Source: Proteus columbae (GTDB lineage Bacteria; Pseudomonadota; Gammaproteobacteria; Enterobacterales; Enterobacteriaceae). From it: 64,000 nt of DNA. The notes beneath the pieces were generated by a model. The model was not told where the DNA came from. It was given only the letters and a program-made list of their open reading frames with translations, and did no database searches. Every line of letters starts with the position of its first letter. The stretch's first letter is position 1. Location of the stretch: NCBI RefSeq assembly GCF_002777965.1, contig NZ_NGVR01000027.1, positions 1 to 64,000 on the forward strand. The letters are read 5' to 3'. This document shows, piece after piece, positions 33,901-41,934 of this stretch. The translations under genes were made by a program, and so were the position numbers.

Positions 33901-35115
33901 ATGTACTTACCATCAAAAAGTCTTTGTGACATTTTAGCATCAGAACAAGTTGGAGTTTTTTGTGAGTCCAATTCTTCAGGCGATAAAGCGTTAGTAGCAA
34001 AATTACCTACATCAGTCATCAAGTCCATTTTACTTGGTGTTAAGATAGAATTTTATCTATTTGTTAAAATAAATCCCCCACATAATATCGCATTGGCCTT
34101 AAAAGTATTTGATAATAAATCATCACCTTTCCATGGGATACTTGCTCAACGTTGGAGTAATCGCAATAATATTTTTGATGATTCATTCTTAGACTCAGAT
34201 ATCCACCTATCTTTATTCGACGAGACTGACGCGAGCGTTGCATATGGAACAATAAATATAAAAACTAACTTTAGAAACAAAAGAGCTTATAACATAATTG
34301 CAAACTTTGAATTTTCTTCAGCAAATAATCATCTAGATAACATTAAATTCACTGATTCGGTATGTGCCTCATTAGGATCTGATGATGTGAAACATGCGGG
34401 ATTCAATGTGTTAAAATTTCACTTCCCCATTAAGGTTAAAGAACTTGAGACTATCCTTACGCATCATGTAAATCATCAAGGTTCATCAAGTTATGAAGTG
34501 GCTACAGAGATTGATGGCGCGCGGCAGGAACGTCAGATTTATCAGGCGATTTGCCTGATGGATAACTCCTCAACGACCTTGTCTCCATTAGTAACGATTG
34601 GGAAAAAGGAAAGAGAACTAACAGATGTATTAACTTGCTCGCTAAACAATAAAGTTATTGCGATTGAGTCTAAATGCCTACAAGTAAACGTATCGACTCT
34701 AGATAAATCTCGTGAACGAGCTTCATCGAGCATGATTAAACACTGCAGGAAAGCAATTAATCAACTGGAAGGGGTCTATAAAGCAATAAATAGAGGTGAG
34801 AAAATATATAACTCTGCTGGAATAACACTCTTGCATGGTGGCGATTATGATTTCTATGGCATAGTCCTAATAGATGAATATAGAGAGTCAAAAGAGTGGC
34901 CTGAAATAATTGGGTTAATTGAAGATATTAGCAGGCGACACAAAATTTGCATAAATGTTATCAGTGTGTCAGAAATTATTTACAATATGAAATTAAGTTC
35001 ATCAAATACTGACACGTTCATTAGCATGCTTCAAAAGCGGCATGAGCTATGCTTAAAAAAGAATTGTATTAATATTAAGTTCATTAACTCATCATTACCA
35101 ACTATGCCTGACTGA
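33901..35115 (+). CDS. PD-(D/E)XK nuclease-like protein, unknown, probable defence cargo
   Basis: 404 residues from ATG 33901 (AAGGAG upstream). The C-terminal half carries a restriction-endonuclease-like core: ELTDVL with Asp242, then KVIAIESKCLQV with Glu256 and Lys258. The N-terminal 230 residues are beta-rich with no family I know. No partner methylase. It ends the plus-strand late region and faces the HNH operon. I do not recognise the family; a single-gene anti-phage nuclease is a reasonable idea, not shown. Confidence 0.6.
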   Translation: MYLPSKSLCDILASEQVGVFCESNSSGDKALVAKLPTSVIKSILLGVKIEFYLFVKINPPHNIALALKVFDNKSSPFHGILAQRWSNRNNIFDDSFLDSDIHLSLFDETDASVAYGTINIKTNFRNKRAYNIIANFEFSSANNHLDNIKFTDSVCASLGSDDVKHAGFNVLKFHFPIKVKELETILTHHVNHQGSSSYEVATEIDGARQERQIYQAICLMDNSSTTLSPLVTIGKKERELTDVLTCSLNNKVIAIESKCLQVNVSTLDKSRERASSSMIKHCRKAINQLEGVYKAINRGEKIYNSAGITLLHGGDYDFYGIVLIDEYRESKEWPEIIGLIEDISRRHKICINVISVSEIIYNMKLSSSNTDTFISMLQKRHELCLKKNCINIKFINSSLPTMPD

Positions 35116-35134
35116 CAGTTATACTACTGATTAG

Positions 35135-35168
35135 CCCCGACCTGTAAAAAAGCTACTTTAGATCGGGG
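35135..35168. terminator. Weak hairpin between convergent cargo genes
   Basis: CCCCGA / TCGGGG with a 22-base loop, lying 20 bases after the PD-(D/E)XK gene stop. No T-run on the plus strand. Confidence 0.35.
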
Positions 35169-35390
35169 AATTAATCTAAGGATAGTAGGAGTCATGCACA
35201 ACTAATAGAAACCTAGACCTACTCCCATTGATTAGTTGAAGGTAATGTATGTAACGCATCGATAGATATAAATAATGAATTTCGGCTTCTTACTCGTAGC
35301 TGGCTTTACGTCTCTTTAGCTGGGCGGTACGGTGCCAAAAGCGGAAGTTTGTAGTCCAAAATTCTGCAAACAAAACGGAGATTCTTAAAG
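35169..35390. other. Intergenic between convergent cargo genes
   Basis: No ORF or clear site apart from AAAAGCGGAAGTT at 35337-35349, identical to 4643-4655. Confidence 0.4.
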
Positions 35391-35726
35391 TTACATAACT
35401 AGTGAATCCAGAGTCACTAAATGGGTAAGGGATATACATTTTTGCTTTGCAACAAAATCTGTTTCCTCCGCCTCTTGTGGAAGCATGTATAAAATATCTA
35501 GTGGCAATTCCGCTCCTGCAAGCTTTAGCTCTGCTTTTAGTTGGATTAATGCTTCTCCTGAAGGACCTATAACCAAAATATCATAATCCGTGCCTACTCT
35601 AAAAAGCGACGAGCCAAACATAAAGCATTCAAAAAACTTCAATGCTTGGCACGTTTTTAAAAGGTGGCGTGCCACGTCGCTTACCGACATCAATGGCGAA
35701 GAATTAATTTCTTGAACTCTGACCAT
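35391..35726 (-). CDS. Nucleotidyltransferase-fold protein (MNT-like)
   Basis: 111 residues from the ATG at 35726, which has GGAG 7 bases upstream; an internal ATG at 35690 overlapping the upstream stop (TGATG) is also possible. GSSLFRVGTDYDILVIG fits the polymerase-beta superfamily motif GSx(n)DxD. Minimal nucleotidyltransferases act as antitoxins or modifiers of partner proteins by AMP transfer. It is third in the operon after HNH and an unknown protein. Confidence 0.75.
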   Translation of the reverse strand: MVRVQEINSSPLMSVSDVARHLLKTCQALKFFECFMFGSSLFRVGTDYDILVIGPSGEALIQLKAELKLAGAELPLDILYMLPQEAEETDFVAKQKCISLTHLVTLDSLVM

Positions 35727-36334
35727 TTCATGACTCCGCAACCAAGTTCACGCCCTGCTGCAAGGGCATTTTTAGTAGGATCTCCGTTAGGATTAATGTT
35801 CCACATGACATCAACTGGACCAAACTTATCCCAAAATGATCGCACGGCATCAGCTGTGGGCTCATACTCAAGTAGCATACCCACCCTCAGCTTGCGACCA
35901 TTGGCTAAATCAATATTGAATACGCGATCAAACTCCCGCTCTATACTTCTTACAACGCTCATTTGAGTTATAAGCCGATACGAGAAAAAATAATCTTTGT
36001 GAGAAGCAATATTAACATTATTGTCTAAAAGGGCAGAATATAAGGTGCCTGCATTGCCCCATCCTATTCTTGCATCACTTAAGTAGTTGATAGCTTCACC
36101 TGTCCACACACACTCTTTTCTGTAACCACAGATAAAATCTAAATCAGGAAATTTTTCATGATACTGCTTAGCAATCTCAATAGTGATCTCATATGATGCG
36201 GAAATAATAGCTAATGTGTCAGGTCTGTCTTGGATAAAAATTCTGATTGCATCTTCAGCGACATGTTCTGCTGAAGCTGTTCTTTTGAGGTCGTTATTTA
36301 TATTTTCAAGTGCATATTTAACTTGCCAGTTCAT
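35690..36334 (-). CDS. Unknown protein in HNH/NTase operon
   Basis: 214 residues from ATG 36334, which overlaps the HNH stop (ATGA). The first part (DTLAIISASYEITIEIAKQY) looks like a nucleotide-binding alpha/beta start; GWGNAGTLYSALL and WNINPNGDPTKNALAAGREL are other landmark stretches. No membrane segment. I do not recognise the family. Overlap with both neighbours says it works with them. Confidence 0.7.
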   Translation of the reverse strand: MNWQVKYALENINNDLKRTASAEHVAEDAIRIFIQDRPDTLAIISASYEITIEIAKQYHEKFPDLDFICGYRKECVWTGEAINYLSDARIGWGNAGTLYSALLDNNVNIASHKDYFFSYRLITQMSVVRSIEREFDRVFNIDLANGRKLRVGMLLEYEPTADAVRSFWDKFGPVDVMWNINPNGDPTKNALAAGRELGCGVMKWSEFKKLILRH

Positions 36335-37023
36335 GCAAATATTCCATCCATATCTTGAGGGTAACGAATGGCTCTTCCAGAAACACCACAAATATGGCGC
36401 TCAGAAAGTCCACGAACATGCTCTTTGTATTGTGCGAAGGTTTCCCGTTCTTCAGCTGTCAGATGACATAAGTTCATACTTATGATTGCCTGAATGCGGA
36501 AGTGATTAGGTAAAATGACACTTTTCATCCTTTTCGACCAAATTTGAGCTGTTTCAGACTCAGGATCGAACTCAGATCTAGTCCCGTCAACAGGAGCGAA
36601 CTCTTTCCATATAGCCTTACTTTCATCCATAGCTGCTATGATGGCCTCTCTTGCTTGTCTTCTATCTTCATAACAAATAATACCTTGCTTATGTGCTAAG
36701 GCTGAAAGATGGTTGCTCTTCCAATCTAAAATCATGCTTCTTGGGAATGAGTCAGGCTCTTTATCAATAATAGTGTGGCAAGTTGGACATAGTAGTATGA
36801 GATTTTCAAATAAGTCAGCTTCAAACTCCTCAGCAGGCCTCTCTTCGTGGCGAGGCCCAGCCTTACCATGAGGAATCACATGTGCCATTTCAGCTATATG
36901 CTTATCACCGCCTATCTCTGCTGGGAATAGTGGCTTAAGGCAATCTGGTTTCTGACAATGACCTGCCGATGCCGAAAATAACCGCAATTTGGTTTCGTTT
37001 GGGATACTTTTCCGAATAGCCAT
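36331..37023 (-). CDS. HNH endonuclease heading a three-gene operon
   Basis: 230 residues from ATG 37023. Zinc pairs AGHCQKPDCLKP and LLCPTCHTIID frame the HNH core: AEMAHVIPHGKAGPR (His48), NLILL (Asn74) and CHTIID (His83). The C-terminal 110 residues are of no known family and may be the sensor or partner-binding part. A similar HNH layout leads the ABC-three-component system at 48477. Likely the DNA-cutting effector of a defence or exclusion operon. Confidence 0.8.
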   Translation of the reverse strand: MAIRKSIPNETKLRLFSASAGHCQKPDCLKPLFPAEIGGDKHIAEMAHVIPHGKAGPRHEERPAEEFEADLFENLILLCPTCHTIIDKEPDSFPRSMILDWKSNHLSALAHKQGIICYEDRRQAREAIIAAMDESKAIWKEFAPVDGTRSEFDPESETAQIWSKRMKSVILPNHFRIQAIISMNLCHLTAEERETFAQYKEHVRGLSERHICGVSGRAIRYPQDMDGIFA

Positions 37024-37472
37024 TTTAGATTCCAATGGATTGATTGTAAAATAAAAAAAATTCTGTGCTACACCTGAAATAGCATAAAGTTGATCACCTC
37101 ATATTGCACTACATTTCCATCAAGTTCTATACCATGTTGATAACAATTTCGAATTTCTGCTCCTCGCTCAAAGCTGATAATCAAGTTCGAATGGTTGAAT
37201 AATAAATTGTTATTTTCATTTTAAATAAGATACTCTAAATTATTACTAGCTTTAATTATTATAACTAAACCTATTATTTAATATAAATAATAGGTTTGAG
37301 TGTTTGGCGGCAAGTTTAATAAGCTCTCAATCATTTAAAAAACTTCCCCAAAACCACTCCAACCCAAACTAAAAATCAATCAGTTACATACAAACCAAGA
37401 TCACATAAAAATAAATAATCACCTCCAATAATTATAATTTATTTAATAAGTTACGAAATTATTATGGGTATA
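37024..37472. other. Right end of prophage 1, non-coding
   Basis: About 450 very AT-rich bases upstream of the HNH operon (its promoter must lie here) running into the attachment site. I see no ORF. Confidence 0.5.
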
Positions 37473-37637
37473 ATGCTACGCCACATGGGTTGGACTGAAG
37501 CGGCTGACTTAATCATTAAAGGTATGGAAGGCGCGATTGCTGCTAAGACTGTAACTTATGATTTCGAACGTCAGTTAGAAGGCGCTAAACTGCTGAAATG
37601 TAGCGAGTTTGGTGACGCGATTATCAAACATATGTAA
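37473..37637 (+). pseudogene. icd: icd 3' fragment: attachment site between prophages
   Basis: 54 codons plus stop reading [20 protein letters not shown] through [20 protein letters not shown] to IIKHM. This is the C-terminus of isocitrate dehydrogenase, nearly identical to E. coli Icd in memory. No icd body precedes it. Phage 21 and e14 integrate here and replace the 3' end of icd with their own copy, leaving such a displaced fragment. Here it serves as right end of prophage 1 and left end of prophage 2. Confidence 0.93.
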
Positions 37638-37658
37638 TTGTTGATTTGATAAATAGTT

Positions 37659-37686
37659 AACGGGAGCTTATTAGTTCCCGTTTTTT
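37659..37686 (+). terminator. Terminator following icd fragment
   Basis: AACGGGA / TCCCGTT stem with a 10-base loop and six T. Probably the native icd terminator carried with the attachment site. Confidence 0.75.
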
Positions 37687-37757
37687 ATTGTCAATTTTGA
37701 AATGGTTATCAAAAAATTATCAAAATGAATTATCAAAACCACCTGAAATTTAGGCAA

Positions 37758-38885
37758 TTAAATCACGATTTTTATCCAATCTTTTCCTCGATCATCATGG
37801 TATTTATCTGTTTGAATTTGGTTCTTATGACCGAGTAAATCTTTAGTGTTTATACCTTGTGCTCTATATAACCTTTCAGATAAAGATCGTTGTTCATGAA
37901 ATGTTGCAGGTGTTCCTTCTCCCCAATCAATATCCGTTTTATTTCTCGCTTTTTTAAAGTTAGTCGTTAGCGTATTTGCAGTAACTTGATCACCACGTTT
38001 AGATTGTGAAGTAGTATGAAAGTAATGAATAAGATAAGGGCTAATAACGCGATCACGGCAACGGGCAACAACATCACGTAATGACATATTTAATTGTTCA
38101 GAACGTAGTGATAATGGAATAGCTAATTTAGTACCCGTTTTCTCTTGAGTAATATGCAAATGATCATCCCAAATATCACTAAACTTCATTGCGGAAATAT
38201 CACCTAATCGTTGGCCAGTAATTAACGCAAGCAACATGGCATTTCCCACATAACGATGTTGTTTATCAGCAATCTCAAATATCTTTTTCCATTCATCAAA
38301 ATTAAGGCGTTGGCGAGTTACTTTTCGTTTTGGCTGTTTAGTAGCGAGGGCAGGGTTATAACCGGGAGGAACTTCACCTGCATGTTGCGCTTCTTTAAAT
38401 ACATCAATTAAAACAGAGCGAATAACTTGTGCCATTCTGTGCTGACCATTAGATTTATATTCATCCAGAATTTCAGCAATATCTCTGGCATCAACAGCGG
38501 GTAATGGTTTCATGGATAAGGCTTGCCTCATTAAATCTACCGGCTTCCTTTTTTGTTTATAAGTATTCGGTTTTATATCACCTTCCTTTAAACGCTCTTC
38601 TTGAATAACCCAGTATTTATCCAACCAAGTATTAACCGTGATTTCTTTACCTTTTATTTTTGCCACCCGATCACCAATAGCCATAACTTGTCGGCTACGT
38701 TGTTCCGCTAACCTTGTGTTAGCTTCAATGGCTATTGCTTTCGCCTCGGCTTCATTGTCACCGAGGGCATGATATTTACCTGTTACAGGATGGCGGTAAC
38801 GCCAATAAACCTTGTTAGCTTTACGACTAAATAAAGGGTAAAGATTTGGAATATTGACGTTATTTTTACGAGGTCTGGCAGCCAT
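37758..38885 (-). CDS. int: Tyrosine integrase of prophage 2
   Basis: 375 residues. Catalytic residues: Arg226 (LITGQRLGD), His330 and Arg333 (FHEQRS), His353 (LLGHK), Tyr362 (DKYHD). An N-terminal SAM-like core-binding domain lies at 80-170 and an AP2-like arm domain in the first 60. Recombines phage and icd attachment sites. Its start overlaps xis. Confidence 0.95.
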   Translation of the reverse strand: MAARPRKNNVNIPNLYPLFSRKANKVYWRYRHPVTGKYHALGDNEAEAKAIAIEANTRLAEQRSRQVMAIGDRVAKIKGKEITVNTWLDKYWVIQEERLKEGDIKPNTYKQKRKPVDLMRQALSMKPLPAVDARDIAEILDEYKSNGQHRMAQVIRSVLIDVFKEAQHAGEVPPGYNPALATKQPKRKVTRQRLNFDEWKKIFEIADKQHRYVGNAMLLALITGQRLGDISAMKFSDIWDDHLHITQEKTGTKLAIPLSLRSEQLNMSLRDVVARCRDRVISPYLIHYFHTTSQSKRGDQVTANTLTTNFKKARNKTDIDWGEGTPATFHEQRSLSERLYRAQGINTKDLLGHKNQIQTDKYHDDRGKDWIKIVI

Positions 38886-39108
38886 CTTTGAGGATCCTTT
38901 GTAAAATAGGGTTATCGTTATTATTGATAACCGGTGATGTCAAATTACCGACAAGGTCGGCATCTTCTCTCACGCGCCAAATGCCACCTTCTTTCCTTGC
39001 TGGTGGGTAGAACAGGCCACCACGAGCATATCGTTGTAGCGTTCCTAACTTTGGTGGGCGACTTTTATATCTTTCTTGCGCCCACTCCTCTAAAGTCAAC
39101 ATTTGCAT
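38866..39108 (-). CDS. xis: Excisionase
   Basis: 80 residues from ATG 39108 preceded by GTGGAGAGAAAAAT. LTLEEWAQERYKSRPPKLGT and WRVREDADLV show the small winged-helix excisionase fold. Directs excision and bends attachment DNA. Overlaps int by 20 bases. Confidence 0.85.
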   Translation of the reverse strand: MQMLTLEEWAQERYKSRPPKLGTLQRYARGGLFYPPARKEGGIWRVREDADLVGNLTSPVINNNDNPILQRILKDGCQTS

Positions 39109-39281
39109 ATTTTTCTCTCCACACTGTCCGTACACAGTTTAAATAGATATTAGTTGATGCTAATAATTAGTAGCTATTTGTTGCTTACATATCTTAATAA
39201 TTTAATTTAAGATGAATAATTCGCTTGATTAACTAAGATATTTAGACAAAATGTAAATTTAACTCTAATTGAAATTTATAT

Positions 39282-39443
39282 ATGTTTGGTAATGGAAAAG
39301 AAAACAAAGATTTAAATGATGATTTTGAGCTAGATAAAATAGAAAAAATATCTAGTACATTACTTGATTTAGTAGTTGGTATATCACTAGTTTTTATTGT
39401 AACCATCGTTGTCTTTGTTATCACTTTTACTTACTGTACTTAA
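39282..39443 (+). CDS. Small membrane protein, convergent to ssb
   Basis: 53 residues: polar start [16 protein letters not shown], one helix [20 protein letters not shown], ending YCT. Four bases overlap with the ssb stop on the other strand. It sits alone on the plus strand within a minus-strand operon. No strong ribosome site; function unknown. Confidence 0.4.
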   Translation: MFGNGKENKDLNDDFELDKIEKISSTLLDLVVGISLVFIVTIVVFVITFTYCT

Positions 39444-39856
39444 AATGGAATATCATCAAAACCTACGGGTGGTTGTGATAGTGGTGTAGTCTGTGAAGTT
39501 GTCGATTTAATTGCACCACTTAGCATCTGCATCGAACCACCAACTTTTACAACAATTTCAGTTGTATAGCGTTTAACACCGTTATCATCCCATTCGCGCG
39601 TTTGTAGTTGGCCCTCAATATAAATTTGAGAGCCTTTGCACAAATAGCCACTGGCGATATCAGCGAGTTTTCCAAACAGAACGACACGGTGCCATTCTGT
39701 CTTTTCTCGGTTTTCACCCGTTTGTTTATCTCGCCACTTTTCTGATGTGGCCACAGCTAAATTAGCAACAGCACCACCAGAAGGCAGGTAGCGAATTTCA
39801 GGATCGCGCCCTAAATTGCCGATAAGAATTACTTTGTTTACTGATCCGTTAGCCAT
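39440..39856 (-). CDS. ssb: Single-stranded DNA-binding protein
   Basis: 138 residues from ATG 39856. OB-fold: [39 protein letters not shown] and [10 protein letters not shown]; acidic tip DDIPF for protein partners. The Gln-rich linker is short. Start lies within the end of the HD gene. Confidence 0.95.
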   Translation of the reverse strand: MANGSVNKVILIGNLGRDPEIRYLPSGGAVANLAVATSEKWRDKQTGENREKTEWHRVVLFGKLADIASGYLCKGSQIYIEGQLQTREWDDNGVKRYTTEIVVKVGGSMQMLSGAIKSTTSQTTPLSQPPVGFDDIPF

Positions 39857-40382
39857 TTTCAGTTCCCTTATAAAGTTCATTAAAACGGCGGAGGAATAAG
39901 GCTTTTGCTTGTGGCGGTGTTAGTGGGTTAACAACAAAATCACTTGATGGAATACCTTCAAGCATTAACCAGTTACTACCTACATCAATTTCTAAATCAC
40001 GCTTTTCTGTGGCTAACATCATTAAGTCAGCAAAATGCACTGCATCAGACATTGTTTCAGGTAGCCCAAACTTTTTGCGGATGGCTAAATCAATATTGTG
40101 CTCAATCATTTGATATTCAGTTAAGATAGCTTTTAAAGGACGTGGTAAATCTTTGATATATGCTTCACTAGCATCATGAAGCAGGGCTTCTAAAGCATAT
40201 TCAGGTGCAACTAAATAGCTGACATATACAGAGTGCTGAGCCACAGAATAGAAATTATCAATCTGTCCATTAAAGCGACATTCATTAGCAAGGCCACTGG
40301 CAATATCTTGAATATCTATATCCTCGATCCGTACATCGAGATAATAGAAATGTTTATTTGTTGCTGTTGCAATATAAGACAT
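39849..40382 (-). CDS. HD-domain phosphohydrolase (YfbR/YfdR-like)
   Basis: 177 residues from ATG 40382 (TGTGTGGAGAGAAT upstream). HD motif: [35 protein letters not shown] and a later [12 protein letters not shown]. Prophage YfdR relatives act on deoxyribonucleoside 5'-phosphates; probable role in nucleotide supply. Confidence 0.85.
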   Translation of the reverse strand: MSYIATATNKHFYYLDVRIEDIDIQDIASGLANECRFNGQIDNFYSVAQHSVYVSYLVAPEYALEALLHDASEAYIKDLPRPLKAILTEYQMIEHNIDLAIRKKFGLPETMSDAVHFADLMMLATEKRDLEIDVGSNWLMLEGIPSSDFVVNPLTPPQAKALFLRRFNELYKGTENG

Positions 40383-40565
40383 ATTCTCTCCACACAATTT
40401 TTAGGTAATAAGAATTCCTCTCGAATTAATCGAGATTAGATTTCCCTAGTGTTGCTAATAAAAAATAAAAATGGATTTACACTTCAAATATTGTGCCTGA
40501 TTATTTTCCCACCTCAGGCGGTGGTGGTATTCTTGGAAGTTCCTACACAACCAAGAGAAAATAAA

Positions 40566-40799
40566 ATGCTTAAATCAACGTTAATTGCAAAGTGTCTCTA
40601 TCAGTGCAATATGATTTCAGATATAAAAGGTGGTGAATATTCAGTACAAAGTATTTTTAATGAATATTTTCCTAAGTATTCTTATGATAAATGGAACACC
40701 AATCTACCTGATAATGTGGTTGAGTATTTTTTAAAAGCATCTAAAGGCAGTACGACAATTAGAGTTGATTCTTTTATTAAAGACCTTTGGGATCTTTAA
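40566..40799 (+). CDS. Hypothetical protein, plus strand in early-left region
   Basis: 77 residues from ATG 40566 (AAGAGAAAATAAA upstream). LKSTLIAKCLYQCNMISDIK and WNTNLPDNVVEYFLKASKGS. Ends convergently with a 23-base overlap on the next minus gene. No family recognised. Confidence 0.45.
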   Translation: MLKSTLIAKCLYQCNMISDIKGGEYSVQSIFNEYFPKYSYDKWNTNLPDNVVEYFLKASKGSTTIRVDSFIKDLWDL

Positions 40800-41001
40800 T
40801 TGTCGAGAATGCTGAATGCTCATGATTAAGTGTTTTACCCTTAGTATTTGCTTCTAGTTCTAATGATGTTTTATCATTCATTAAAGTCTCAATTGTTTTA
40901 TCAATAAATGACAAATAATCAATTGATATGGCGCTTGTCGTATTCAAATAACAGACCGTGGCGCCATTCACTTTAAGTTCAACTACGTTTCCATTACTCA
41001 C
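40777..41001 (-). CDS. Hypothetical early protein
   Basis: 74 residues from GTG 41001 with TGTGTGGAGGG 8 bases upstream, the shared leader motif of this operon. Sequence includes VELKVNGATVCYLNTTSAI. Function unknown. Confidence 0.55.
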   Translation of the reverse strand: MSNGNVVELKVNGATVCYLNTTSAISIDYLSFIDKTIETLMNDKTSLELEANTKGKTLNHEHSAFSTIKDPKGL

Positions 41002-41044
41002 GCCAATTTCCCTCCACACAATTGTTTCTCTTCACACATAAAAA

Positions 41045-41248
41045 TTATTCACTTTGTATCTGAATAGCGCTTTTGATTCTGCACTCGTCTATTTCAGCAT
41101 CCAGTTTTGCTAGTTTATCCACCAGCTCTTCACGTCTTGCGTTTAACTCACCGAGGACTTTGATAGACGATAGTTTCTCTTCCATCCAATCAACAACATC
41201 TTCATCAGTGAAATTAGCTGGAGGTATGATTACCGGTTCAGTTGTCAT
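41045..41248 (-). CDS. First gene of the PL operon, hypothetical
   Basis: 67 residues from ATG 41248 (GTAGGAG upstream). Acidic, with a C-terminal coiled coil (LGELNARREELVDKLAKLDA). It occupies the place of lambda N, 60 bases after PL, but is acidic and lacks the Arg-rich N peptide, so it is not an N homologue by sequence. Confidence 0.6.
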   Translation of the reverse strand: MTTEPVIIPPANFTDEDVVDWMEEKLSSIKVLGELNARREELVDKLAKLDAEIDECRIKSAIQIQSE

Positions 41249-41304
41249 GGCGGCTCCTACAACGAAATACATTTATTTATCGTCAATTGACATCAGATAA
41301 AATC

Positions 41305-41339
41305 ACTATATGTTTTTTGCGCAAATGCGTCAAGCGCAT
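41305..41339 (-). promoter_or_regulatory. Early left promoter PL with operator OL
   Basis: Minus strand: -35 TTGACG (41333-41328), 17-base spacer, -10 TATAGT (41310-41305). The operator ATGCGTCAAGCGCAT at 41325-41339 covers the -35 and matches the three OR sites; a second, overlapping half-site TTGCGC lies in the spacer. Repressor binding would shut off int, xis, ssb and companions. Confidence 0.82.
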
Positions 41340-41454
41340 ATTTTGTTTTTTACAAAAATATAAAAGGATGAATTTTATCCGTTTGATTTTCTATTTATGT
41401 CTTTTAAAAATATCAGATTGAAATACAGATCATTTCTTTGGTGGGAAAAGGATA

Positions 41455-41479
41455 CAAAAAAGCCCTCACAAGGAGGGCC
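41455..41479 (-). terminator. Terminator after the Rex-position genes
   Basis: On the minus strand GCCCTCC TTGTG AGGGC then six T, six bases past the membrane-protein stop. It ends the cI transcript before PL. Confidence 0.75.
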
Positions 41480-41484
41480 CGGTA

Positions 41485-41934
41485 TTACTTCGAATTATGG
41501 ACATCTATTAATTTATGAATTGCTAATCCATCATTTAAAAAAACATACATTGAGAATATAAATATAATTACTTGAGTTATACCAAAATATATATTGGGGA
41601 AAAATGTGATTATTGCGTATGTAAGCATTGAAACTACAATGAAAAATATTCTTTTAGAAACATAGAGTGAATACTGAGCGCTATCTATACTTCCTTGCAT
41701 TATTGGTATCACTTTAGCCATTTTATGTGCACATTGCCCAAATATGACTGCAGACATTAATGACCAGTCAGAAGTTGTCAACAAATAATCAATGATTGAT
41801 CCTAATGATGAATAATTCTTCGCTACTGATACAATAAACATTCCTAAAACAGGAATTAGAAAAAATATAGCCTCACCGTATACATCCGCTCTTCTGGCTC
41901 TATTTTTTCTATTCTCGTTTTTGGAATATGTCAC
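41485..41934 (-). CDS. Membrane protein in rexB position
   Basis: 149 residues from GTG 41934, which has AAGGGG 7 bases upstream; an ATG at 41961 is possible but lacks a site. It has a basic start (KNENRKNRARR), then membrane segments near EAIFFLIPVLGMFIVSVA, RIFFIVVSMLTYAIITFF and YFGITQVIIFIFSMYVFL, perhaps a weak fourth in between. Size and three to four helices match lambda RexB (144 residues, four helices), but I see no sequence identity. It overlaps the upstream gene by 26 bases. Confidence 0.7.
   Translation of the reverse strand: MTYSKNENRKNRARRADVYGEAIFFLIPVLGMFIVSVAKNYSSLGSIIDYLLTTSDWSLMSAVIFGQCAHKMAKVIPIMQGSIDSAQYSLYVSKRIFFIVVSMLTYAIITFFPNIYFGITQVIIFIFSMYVFLNDGLAIHKLIDVHNSK

Larger units (their letters stand above)
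1..37637. mobile_element. Prophage 1, left part missing
   Basis: A lambdoid prophage whose early genes lie left of the window. Visible order: replication, KilA-N, DUF968, Q antiterminator, cargo, holin/SAR endolysin/Rz/Rz1, HNH, P27-type terminase, HK97-type head, long-tail genes, terminal cargo, then an icd 3' fragment as the right attachment site. The complete order of late genes without interruption, and homologous replication and lysis genes in the neighbouring prophage, support one element. It looks largely intact. The left boundary cannot be seen. Confidence 0.9.

Noticed and set aside
34064-34252. Minus-strand ORF inside the PD-(D/E)XK gene
   Set aside because: Entirely within a well supported gene on the other strand, no start site.
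35664-36485. Plus-strand ORFs across the HNH/unknown/NTase operon
   Set aside because: Antisense to three genes with overlapping junctions and motifs; no ribosome sites.
39242-39424. Minus-strand 60-codon ORF beside ssb
   Set aside because: It is the antisense shadow of the plus-strand small membrane ORF 39282-39443 and has low-complexity Thr/Lys/Ser content.
41045-41248. Lambda N-type antiterminator
   Set aside because: It is in the right place but is acidic and has no Arg-rich RNA-binding start; no boxB hairpin was found next to PL.
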